DNA from: Planctomycetia bacterium
GTDB lineage: Bacteria; Planctomycetota; Phycisphaerae; Phycisphaerales; SM1A02
NCBI GenBank assembly: GCA_005799495.1
Contig: SYGP01000031.1
Location: 1-64,000, forward strand
Reading direction: 5' to 3'
Length of the DNA stretch: 64,000 nucleotides
The notes under the pieces were generated by a model. That model did not search any database. It was not told where the DNA came from and saw nothing but the letters and a program-made list of their open reading frames with translations. Positions 9,109-16,929 of the stretch are shown one piece after another. Made by a program: the position numbers and the translations under genes. Every line of letters begins with the position of its first letter. Within the stretch, counting starts at the first letter, position 1.

Positions 9109-9134
9109 AACAAGTACCGAACACGTGGACCCGT

Positions 9135-9965
9135 ATGGCTGGAATCCCCGACGAGATTCGTCAGCGCGCTGCACTCCTGGTGCGGTCGCCATCGGTCTTG
9201 CTTCGTTCCCCGAACCGCTCTGCCGCAGGCGCATCGCAGGACCTGTCGGCGAGCGGCGCGCACACGGACATGCCCACCGAACTCGGCGTGGTGCATGAGT
9301 GGATGTGGCGCGAAACGACGCGACATGCCGCATGGACAGTGCCGCATGGTGCGATGATCGCGCTCTGCTGGCGCATGATCGATTCGGTGCAGGATGGTCA
9401 TGTGGCGTGGATCGGGCGTCAGGCGTGGCCCATTCCGCGTGCGTGCATTCGCCACGATGGATCGCGCCTGTTGCTCGAGCGTTCCCTCTTCATCGATCCA
9501 AGCGCGTCGCGTTCCAAGGATGAACACATCTGGGCAGTCCAGCAGTCGCTCGCATGCGACGGCATCTGTGCGGTGGTATTCGATGCGAGTGGGTGTTCGA
9601 TGGTCGCCAGTCGTCGGCTGCAGTTGGCCGCTGCGCGCGGGGATGGTCGACCTGCCGTCCTTGCCCTCGCTGTGCGCCCATGGCATGAGCGCCACACGCC
9701 AAGCGCAGCGGCGACACGCTGGGCCGTTGCACCTTCGCCGCCGCCGCAGGTTGCAGGCGCGGTGGGCGCCAGCGAACTCGCCATCGATGCCGGTGAACGC
9801 GCCGAAGTCCCGGCGTGGACCGTGGAACTGCTGCGCGCGCGCGGGTCGCTGGCGCATGCGGTTGGACAGTGCGTGTATCGGATCGAAGCAACATGGTCCT
9901 GGAGTGGCGCAACGCCGCGTGCCGACGCGTCGGATTCGAACTTCGATCCGGAGCGGCGACGATGA
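9135..9965 (+). CDS. imuA: ImuA-type mutasome protein
   Basis: 276 residues. A RecA/SulA-like ImuA protein: HEWMWRETTRHAAWTVPHGAMIA resembles the N-terminal region of ImuA homologues, and the middle (HIWAVQQSLACDGICAVVFDASG, then SRRLQLAAARG) matches the conserved 'L...L.....AVV.D......A.RRLQLAA..G' block of the family. It lacks a usable Walker A. It overlaps imuB (ATGA) and is followed by dnaE2, the standard cassette for damage-induced mutagenic translesion synthesis, where ImuA is an accessory factor. Identity rests on the block plus context. Confidence 0.82.
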   Translation: MAGIPDEIRQRAALLVRSPSVLLRSPNRSAAGASQDLSASGAHTDMPTELGVVHEWMWRETTRHAAWTVPHGAMIALCWRMIDSVQDGHVAWIGRQAWPIPRACIRHDGSRLLLERSLFIDPSASRSKDEHIWAVQQSLACDGICAVVFDASGCSMVASRRLQLAAARGDGRPAVLALAVRPWHERHTPSAAATRWAVAPSPPPQVAGAVGASELAIDAGERAEVPAWTVELLRARGSLAHAVGQCVYRIEATWSWSGATPRADASDSNFDPERRR

Positions 9966-11464
9966 TCGCTTCAGACACGATGCAGCCGCTGCGGCGACGC
10001 ATGTTGGCAGTGGCGTTTCCGCGCTGGTCGGCGGAATGTGCTCGGCGCAGCGCGCGCCGACAAGGTGTCGCCATCGGCAGCGAGACCGCGGTTCTGGTGA
10101 TCACGGAGTCGCAGGGTGCGCGCATCGTGCACGACTGCTGCAGGTGTGCGGCAGCGATCGGCGTGCTCCGCGGCATGTCCCTTGTGCAGGCACGCGCCAT
10201 CTGCAGCGGTGCGCGCGTGGAATTGCCGCATGTGCCTGAGCGTGACGCATCGATGCTCCGTGCGTGTGCAGTCTGGTGTCAGTGCTTCTCGCCCATCACG
10301 CTGATCGAGCCGAGCGCCGGGATGCCCGTGGTGCTGATCGACATCACGGGCTGTGAACGGATTCATCCATCCGAGCCCGCACTCGAACGGCACATACGCC
10401 ATGCGTTGCATGCTCGAGGATTCACTGCACGGACAGCGTGTGCGACGACTGCTGCCGCAGCGGTTGCGCTCGCCACGACACGCCGAACACCACATGCAGT
10501 GCGGACGCTTGAGGCATGTCCTGTGCGCTCGCTGCGGCTCGAACGCACGGTCATTGCGCGGATGCATGAAGTCAACATCCGTCAGGTGGGCGATCTGCTG
10601 CGCTGCACACGCGCGAGTCTCGCTTCGCGCTTCGGAACACACACGCTGCTGCGGCTCGATCAGGCATTCGGGCGTGCCGAACAGCACATGGAGCCGATTC
10701 GTCCGCGTCCGCTCCCTGCCGCAGGGCGGAGCTTCGATGGTCCGGTTGCTGCACTCGATGTGCTGCAGATCACCATGCAGGAACTCCTCGACGCAGTGTG
10801 CGTTCAACTGCATGCGCTCGACCGCGGTGCTCGGGAGATCGAACTCGCGGCCGACTGTGCCGATGCGCCGCGCTGGACACGGCGTCTTGTGTTCGGCGCA
10901 CCGAGCACGAACGCGCGGCACATGGCGGGCATGCTCGCGCCATCGCTCGAGGGTATGAAGGCAGGGCTTGGCGTCGAGCGAATGCGGATCGTCGTCGTTC
11001 GTATGGGACGCATGATGCGGCAGGCGGCGATCGGCGAATGGATCGACACGCTGTGTGCGCGCCTCGGCCGTGATGCCGTCCTGCGCTGCGGGCTTGTGGA
11101 GGACCATCGTCCGCGGCGCGCCGCGCGCTGGATTCCTGTCCTTCGCCATGGCTTCGATCGCCGCGTCACGGCGCAGGCGCTGCGTGCGCGTGTTGTGCAG
11201 GCGTGGCGACCATCGATGCTGCTGCCGCACGCCGAAGCAGCAACGGTGGTGGTGGGCACCGGTGGTTCGATTCACTGGCGCGGTGACTGTTGTGCGGTGC
11301 GTTCCTGGCATGGTCCAGAACGCATCGCGCCACCGTGGGCCACAACCGTTGCACTGGCCCCCGATGAAGGCGGCGACTTCTGGCGTGCGCAGTGCAACGA
11401 TGGACGCTGGCTCTGGCTGCGCAGGACATGCGATGGCTGGAGCGTGCTGGGCCTGTGGAGCTGA
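9962..11464 (+). CDS. imuB: ImuB, Y-family polymerase-like mutasome adaptor
   Basis: 500 residues. Y-family (DinB-like) fold without catalytic competence: the N-terminal strand reads LAVAFPRWSAE, lacking the usual D-x-D metal ligands, and the S-x-D-E motif is replaced by EPSAG ahead of VLIDITGCERI. The helix-hairpin region (VNIRQVGDLLRCTRASLASRFG) and little-finger-like part follow, plus a C-terminal extension. In the family ImuB links ImuA and DnaE2 to the sliding clamp. Start selected because ATG at 9962 overlaps the imuA stop. Confidence 0.9.
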   Translation: MIASDTMQPLRRRMLAVAFPRWSAECARRSARRQGVAIGSETAVLVITESQGARIVHDCCRCAAAIGVLRGMSLVQARAICSGARVELPHVPERDASMLRACAVWCQCFSPITLIEPSAGMPVVLIDITGCERIHPSEPALERHIRHALHARGFTARTACATTAAAAVALATTRRTPHAVRTLEACPVRSLRLERTVIARMHEVNIRQVGDLLRCTRASLASRFGTHTLLRLDQAFGRAEQHMEPIRPRPLPAAGRSFDGPVAALDVLQITMQELLDAVCVQLHALDRGAREIELAADCADAPRWTRRLVFGAPSTNARHMAGMLAPSLEGMKAGLGVERMRIVVVRMGRMMRQAAIGEWIDTLCARLGRDAVLRCGLVEDHRPRRAARWIPVLRHGFDRRVTAQALRARVVQAWRPSMLLPHAEAATVVVGTGGSIHWRGDCCAVRSWHGPERIAPPWATTVALAPDEGGDFWRAQCNDGRWLWLRRTCDGWSVLGLWS

Positions 11465-11468
11465 ATAC

Positions 11469-14400
11469 ATGTCGCGGACACATGCCGAGCTCGATGTCAT
11501 GAGCAACTTCTCCTTCCTCGAAGGAGCCAGTCACCCAGAGGAATTGGTCGGCTGCGCTGCCGAACTGGGCTACGAGGCAATCGCGATTGCCGATCGCTGC
11601 ACACTCGCGGGCGCGGTGCGTGCACATGTGGCTGCGCGTGCGCGCGGCATCGGACTCTGCATCGGTGCGCGTCTCGATCTGTGGACAGGTGCGCCGCCCG
11701 CCCATCGCTGCGAAGGTCGCGCCGCCGAGACGCACACGATCGAGATCGCCGCATTCGCCACGGACCGTTCGTCCTACGCCGGACTCTGCCGTGCCATCAC
11801 GGCAGGGCGGCGGCATGAGCGTGATGATGCCGATGGCGTCAGCAGTCGCACGGACTGGCACCTGTCACTCCACACATTTCTCGAGCATGCCGCAGGACTG
11901 GAACTGCTCATCCTCCCGCCGCGCGATCTGACGCTGCTGTCACAGTCCACGCTCGAGACGGTGCGCGGGATCGCGTCCCGTGCGCAGGGTCGTGTCTCGC
12001 TGGCTGTCGTGCGTGCTGGCGAAGCGGAGGAGCACACTCGACTTCGCATGTGCATGTCCCTGGCGCAGGCATGCGGCATTCCCGCTGCGGCAACCCAGGG
12101 TGTGCGTTTCCATGTGCCGCAGCGTCGCCCGCTCCATGAGGTGCTGACCGCCATCCGCCTCGGGACGACCGTCGCGGCGGTTGGACTCGAGTCGCTGCCG
12201 AATGCGGAACGGCACCTGCGTTCACCCGCAGTTCTCCATGAACGCTGGCGCGACATGCCCCGCGCGCTCGAACATGCACGGAACATCGCCGAACGCTGCC
12301 GCGGATTCAGCCTCGCCGAACTCCGATATGCCTATCCGCGCGAGTGCAGCGGTGGGGAACCGTCGTCGGTTCGTCTGCGACGGCTGGCGGAGCAGGGGGC
12401 CCGCACGCGTTACCCGGAGGGAGTTCCCGCCGAAGTGAATGCGCAGCTGCTGCGCGAGCTCGAGCTGATCGACGAACTGCAGTATGCCCCGTACTTCCTC
12501 ACCGTGCATGACATCGTGCAGGATGCTCGGCAACGCGGCATCCTCTGCCAGGGACGCGGCGCTGCGGCAAACAGCGTCGTCTGCTACTGCCTCGGCGTGA
12601 CGGCGGTCGATCCTGCGCGCATTCGCATGTTGTTCGAGCGGTTCATCAGCCGTGAGCGGCGCGAACCACCAGACATCGACATCGACTTCGAGCACGAACG
12701 GCGCGAGGAGGTGATCCAAGGAATCTATGCGCGGTATGGCAGGGATCGTGCCGCACTGTGCGCAGCGGTGGTCTGCTATCGCCGTCGGCTTGCGCTGCGT
12801 GAGACAGCCAAGGCACTTGGGTTCTCGCAGGATGCCATTTCGCGGCTGTGCAGCGGTCTCTCGCACCGCAGTGACGACGCGGATGTCCGTGCCATCGGCT
12901 TTGATCCGCGGGCACCATCGATGCGGCTCCTGCTGCGATTGAGCGCGGAGCTTGAAGGGTTTCCGAGGCATCTGATGCAGCACCCGGGCGGATTCGTGAT
13001 CACGGATGATCTCCTGTGCGAGTCGGTACCGATCCGCAACGCATCGATGGATGCGCGTTCGATGATCGAGTGGGATAAGGATGACATCGATGCGCTCGGC
13101 ATGATGAAAGTGGATGTACTCGGATTGGGGATGCTCACCTGCATTCGGAAGGCGCTCGCGCTGGTGGGGCGTCCGGTTCACGGGGCATCCGGCAGCGCCA
13201 CCGTTCGCGAACTGGCGCTGCATGAGATTCCACCCGACGACCCACCCACCCATGACATGCTGTGCAGTGCGGACACGGTCGGCGTCTTTCAGGTGGAAAG
13301 CCGTGCACAGATGGCGATGCTGCCGCGGCTTCGGCCGCGCACCTACTACGACCTTGTCATCGAAATCGCACTCGTTCGACCCGGTCCGATCCAAGGCGAC
13401 ATGGTGCATCCGTACTTGCGCCGCCGCGCGGGCATCGAGCAGGTGGACTACCCCAATGATGCGGTCCGCAGGATCTTGGAACGCACGCTGGGTGTTCCGC
13501 TCTTCCAGGAACAGGCGATGGCACTCGCGATCGTCGCCGCGGGGTTCACGCCAGGGGAGGCTGATGAGTTGCGGCGTTCCATTGCCGCATGGAAGCGCAG
13601 CGGTCCGCTGCTCGAGCACTTCCGCCAACGGCTCGAAGGCGGCATGCTGGCACGCGGCTACTCGCGCACCTTTGCGGCACAGGTCTTCACCCAGATTCAG
13701 GGCTTCGCAGGCTATGGATTCCCGGAAAGCCATTCCGCAAGCTTTGCACACCTGGTCTATGCGTCTGCGTGGCTGCGGCGTCATCACATCGCTGCGTTCA
13801 CGGCAGCGCTTCTGAACAGTCAGCCGATGGGTTTCTATGGACCCGCACAAATCGTGCAAGATGCGCGGCGGCACGGCGTCGAAGTACGCCCCATCGACAT
13901 TCTGGCAAGCGAGTGGGATTGCACGCTCGAAGGTGGTGTGATGCGTTCGACGGTCGGACTGCCTTCACGGTCGTGGGGCGTCGGTGGACCAGCGTTGCGA
14001 CTCGGGCTTCGCATGGTTCGTGGACTGTCAGCGCCGGATGCACAGGCGATCATCGCCGCGCGCAGGGATCCAGCTGCCCGCACGAGCGTCGAGGCGCTTC
14101 AGCGGGCGAGCGGCGTTCCAGCGCAAGCGCTTCACCTGCTCGCGCGCGCGGATGCACTGCAAAGCATGGGTCTCCCGCGACAGGCTGCACTCTGGCAGGT
14201 GCAGGAACTCGGGCGCATGCCACCTTCGCTGTTCAGTCTTGCTGCGCTCGATGCGCCGCGGATCCGGACCGATTCGCAACGCTGCGAAGCGGATATGCAT
14301 TCGGCAGGCGAACTGTTCGCGGATCCACCCCGCGATGAGCTGCCTGCCTTCACGCCAGCAGCAGAGGTTGCCGCCGACTACAGGCAGAGCGGCTTGTCGC

Positions 14401-14750
14401 TGAAGTCGCATCCACTGGCGTTCATTCGCTCTGCACTCGAGCGGCACGGCGTGACTCCCTGCGGAGCAGTGCTCGAAAGCAGTGTGCTCGCCGATGGAAC
14501 TCGCATGGTTGTGGCGGGACTTGTCACCATGCGGCAGCGCCCATCCACCGCAAAGGGGATCGTGTTCCTCACGCTCGAAGACGAGAGTGGATCCGTGAAT
14601 GTGATCGTGCGTCCAACGGTTTGGGAACGCCACCGTGTGGTCGGCCGCATGGCGCACGCGCTTGTCGTGCATGGCGTACTGCAGCGCCGTGGCGAGGTCG
14701 TTCACATCATCGCGTCGGAACTGCAGCCAGCCGCACTTCGCTGGCGGTGA
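11469..14750 (+). CDS. dnaE2: Error-prone DNA polymerase III alpha subunit
   Basis: 1093 residues, the usual size of DnaE2 and shorter than replicative DnaE. The N-terminal PHP region begins AELDVMSNFSFLEGASHPEE, typical of DnaE2. The polymerase palm shows GRGAAANSVVCYCLG and the catalytic aspartates in PDIDIDFEHERR (around residues 402-408); further conserved blocks include FQVESRAQMAMLPRLRP, RPGPIQGDMVHPYLRRR and GYGFPESHSASFA. A C-terminal OB-fold (MVVAGLVTMRQRPSTAKG) precedes the end. It works with imuA and imuB, four bases upstream, in mutagenic lesion bypass. Confidence 0.96.
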   Translation: MSRTHAELDVMSNFSFLEGASHPEELVGCAAELGYEAIAIADRCTLAGAVRAHVAARARGIGLCIGARLDLWTGAPPAHRCEGRAAETHTIEIAAFATDRSSYAGLCRAITAGRRHERDDADGVSSRTDWHLSLHTFLEHAAGLELLILPPRDLTLLSQSTLETVRGIASRAQGRVSLAVVRAGEAEEHTRLRMCMSLAQACGIPAAATQGVRFHVPQRRPLHEVLTAIRLGTTVAAVGLESLPNAERHLRSPAVLHERWRDMPRALEHARNIAERCRGFSLAELRYAYPRECSGGEPSSVRLRRLAEQGARTRYPEGVPAEVNAQLLRELELIDELQYAPYFLTVHDIVQDARQRGILCQGRGAAANSVVCYCLGVTAVDPARIRMLFERFISRERREPPDIDIDFEHERREEVIQGIYARYGRDRAALCAAVVCYRRRLALRETAKALGFSQDAISRLCSGLSHRSDDADVRAIGFDPRAPSMRLLLRLSAELEGFPRHLMQHPGGFVITDDLLCESVPIRNASMDARSMIEWDKDDIDALGMMKVDVLGLGMLTCIRKALALVGRPVHGASGSATVRELALHEIPPDDPPTHDMLCSADTVGVFQVESRAQMAMLPRLRPRTYYDLVIEIALVRPGPIQGDMVHPYLRRRAGIEQVDYPNDAVRRILERTLGVPLFQEQAMALAIVAAGFTPGEADELRRSIAAWKRSGPLLEHFRQRLEGGMLARGYSRTFAAQVFTQIQGFAGYGFPESHSASFAHLVYASAWLRRHHIAAFTAALLNSQPMGFYGPAQIVQDARRHGVEVRPIDILASEWDCTLEGGVMRSTVGLPSRSWGVGGPALRLGLRMVRGLSAPDAQAIIAARRDPAARTSVEALQRASGVPAQALHLLARADALQSMGLPRQAALWQVQELGRMPPSLFSLAALDAPRIRTDSQRCEADMHSAGELFADPPRDELPAFTPAAEVAADYRQSGLSLKSHPLAFIRSALERHGVTPCGAVLESSVLADGTRMVVAGLVTMRQRPSTAKGIVFLTLEDESGSVNVIVRPTVWERHRVVGRMAHALVVHGVLQRRGEVVHIIASELQPAALRWR

Positions 14751-14779
14751 ACGCATCCCCCCCGGTGCATCCACCGATG

Positions 14780-16042
14780 TCAGCGCTGTGGTCGCCCGCG
14801 ATTCTCCACGCGGGTCTGCAGCAGGATGTCGGTCGGTCCTGCGCGGCCGCTCGACACCTGCGTCTTCAGCCTGCAGAGCGCAGCTACCGTCGCCAGATTC
14901 GCAGACCCCAGTGGGGTCGGGCGGAAGATGTTGACTTCGTGCGTGATCGGGATCCACTGCTCCCAGTTCGTCTCGGCACCGAATCCGCCCCATCGCTGCG
15001 CCAAAGGAGCATTGGCGCCGACACCACCGCGTATTCGATCGGGATCAAAAGGAATCCATCCACACTGCGGCAACCAGACTTCGCCCCACACCGTCAGTTC
15101 CTTGTCCGAACTGCTCTGCATCGGTCCATCCGATTCATTCGCGAGACCGATCACGACGCGCGCTGGCAGACCTGCGGAGCGCAGGAGCGAGACACAAATG
15201 CAGGTGAGATCAGCTGCCGTACCCTGCTGCGCGCTCAGTGCAGCGGCAGCGCCACGAATCTCCACACCGCGCGTGAAGACACCCATCGGACTGCCCTGAC
15301 GGGCATTCGGGTTCCTCAGGGACTGACAGCCTGCACGAACACATGCCTTTGCGACGGCAAGCGGCGGGGCGTCGCTTCCGCACGCAGCGTGGACTGCGTC
15401 TCGCAGCGGACCGAGGGATGGATCGTTGGGATCGATCCCGGCGGAATCCCCACGCCAACGCGCCAGTTCATCGGGCCATGAGTTCGGCCAGCCCATGCGC
15501 ATCGCGAGGCTCTCATCGAGCGCAACCGAATAGCACTCGACGGTCCACTCCACTTCGAGCATCACCTGCATGCCCGGATCCGGCCCGTTGGGCAATCCGA
15601 TGGGCGTTCGGTTGACATCGGGAATCGGAACCTCGATCTGCGATTCGCGTCCTGGTCGCTGGAGGATGCTGAGCGGCGTGAGGTCAGGCGCGATCGGCTT
15701 CTGATTGATGCTCATGCGGGCAGAAAAGGAACGCACATCGGCGATCGACCAGGTATCGAGCAGAGTGACTGGAACCAAAAGCGCCTCCGACACATTGGGT
15801 GGGACCACGATCGGCGGGAGGGAAATCGTCAGTTGCACACCCCACAACCGAGAAGTGGTGCGCCGAAGCGGCCCGAGCGGTGGCCGTCCATCGGGCGGCG
15901 ATGCGGGCTCCGTCTGTGCAAGGGGCGATTCGGTGGAATCATCCGCACCGCGCGCAGCGAAGTCACCGGGGAGGCACAGCAGACCAAGCGTCACCCACAG
16001 CGCTCCATGGGTGTTCCATGCGTGTGCCGCTCGCAACATCAT
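14780..16042 (-). CDS. Exported transglutaminase-fold protein, catalytic residues apparently lost
   Basis: 420 residues; the start ATG at 16042 overlaps the mlaE stop (ATGA). An N-terminal hydrophobic signal (about residues 10-25) indicates export. The C-terminal half is a transglutaminase-like core: the LLRSAGLPARVVIGL and GEVWLPQCGWIPFDPDR blocks match strongly. Where active members have Gly-x-Cys the protein reads GTAADLT, and where they have His-Ala-Trp-x-Glu-Val it reads TVWGEV, so nucleophile and histidine seem replaced (by-eye alignment). It may bind rather than cleave or crosslink. Convergent with dnaE2, 29 bases away. Confidence 0.72.
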   Translation of the reverse strand: MMLRAAHAWNTHGALWVTLGLLCLPGDFAARGADDSTESPLAQTEPASPPDGRPPLGPLRRTTSRLWGVQLTISLPPIVVPPNVSEALLVPVTLLDTWSIADVRSFSARMSINQKPIAPDLTPLSILQRPGRESQIEVPIPDVNRTPIGLPNGPDPGMQVMLEVEWTVECYSVALDESLAMRMGWPNSWPDELARWRGDSAGIDPNDPSLGPLRDAVHAACGSDAPPLAVAKACVRAGCQSLRNPNARQGSPMGVFTRGVEIRGAAAALSAQQGTAADLTCICVSLLRSAGLPARVVIGLANESDGPMQSSSDKELTVWGEVWLPQCGWIPFDPDRIRGGVGANAPLAQRWGGFGAETNWEQWIPITHEVNIFRPTPLGSANLATVAALCRLKTQVSSGRAGPTDILLQTRVENRGRPQR

Positions 16043-16881
16043 GAGATGAAGACCGTGCGCGAACCCGTGACGAGCACGTACAGCGTGCTGAAAAACTTGG
16101 CGAGCACGAGATTCATGATGATGATGGCGATGAAGCTTGCCACGAAGCTCGCCGTCGCGGCACGCCCCACGCCTTGCGCCCCTGCAGAGCAAGTGAAGCC
16201 CTTGTAGCAGGAGATGAACCCGATGGCCGCGCCAAAGGCAACTGACTTCAACAAGCCAGAAACAGGATCCCACCACTCCAAGACCTGCGCCGTGAAGAAC
16301 CAGTAGTCCGTGCTTGGAACCCCGTAGACACCCACGGTCACGAACCAAGCGCCCCATGCACCAAGCAAGTCGGAATAGATGGTGAGCAGGGGAGTCATGA
16401 CGATGCACGCAACCACACGAGGCGCAACCAGGATGCGCAGCGGATCCGCATCCATCGCACGCATGGCATCCAACTGCTCGGTCACTGCCATCGTGCCAAG
16501 TTCGGCGGCGAGTGCGCCGCCCACTCGACCAGCCACCATCACCGCTGCGAGAACGGGACCGATCTGTTTGGTGACGGAGATGTTGATCACACTTCCCAGA
16601 CGCGATTCCTGCCCGAGCGCTGCAAACTGCGCGAAGCCTTCGAGTGCGAGAATCATGCCGATGAACGCACCCGTGATCGCAACGACGGGAATGCTGGCAA
16701 CCCCAACCGCGTAGAACTGCGGGCCGAGCAGCGACCATCGCATGCAGCGCGCTGGTGCTGCCAAGAATCGTCCGATGACATCAGCCGCGAACAGGATGAA
16801 ACGACCAAACTCGCTCGTCGATTCGCGGATGAGCCAGCCGAAGCGGGATATCTCCTGCGTCAGGGGATACACTGCATCCAC
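16039..16881 (-). CDS. mlaE: MlaE/YrbE-family ABC transporter permease
   Basis: 280 residues. The permease of MCE/Mla-type lipid ABC transporters, an inner-membrane protein moving phospholipid between membranes. The conserved core is present: ITGAFIGMILALEGFAQFAALG, the VTKQIGPVLAAVMVAGRVGGALAAELGTM block and MRAMDADPLRILVAPRV. No ATPase (MlaF) or MCE-domain gene is adjacent; instead it is coupled to the transglutaminase-fold gene. Start is GTG; a second GTG three codons later is possible. Confidence 0.9.
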   Translation of the reverse strand: MDAVYPLTQEISRFGWLIRESTSEFGRFILFAADVIGRFLAAPARCMRWSLLGPQFYAVGVASIPVVAITGAFIGMILALEGFAQFAALGQESRLGSVINISVTKQIGPVLAAVMVAGRVGGALAAELGTMAVTEQLDAMRAMDADPLRILVAPRVVACIVMTPLLTIYSDLLGAWGAWFVTVGVYGVPSTDYWFFTAQVLEWWDPVSGLLKSVAFGAAIGFISCYKGFTCSAGAQGVGRAATASFVASFIAIIIMNLVLAKFFSTLYVLVTGSRTVFIS

Positions 16882-16929
16882 GCTAGCAGGTTCCGTGCAT
16901 TGGATGCGCAGCCCACAGTCGTTCGACGA

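Noticed and set aside
9105-9134. Possible LexA box before imuA
   Set aside because: The partial symmetry around GTACCGAACACGTGGAC does not match a LexA consensus I know.
8700-9857. Long minus-strand open frame antisense to the hydroxyacid oxidase and imuA
   Set aside because: Arg/His-rich shadow typical of GC-rich antisense frames; both plus-strand genes are well supported.
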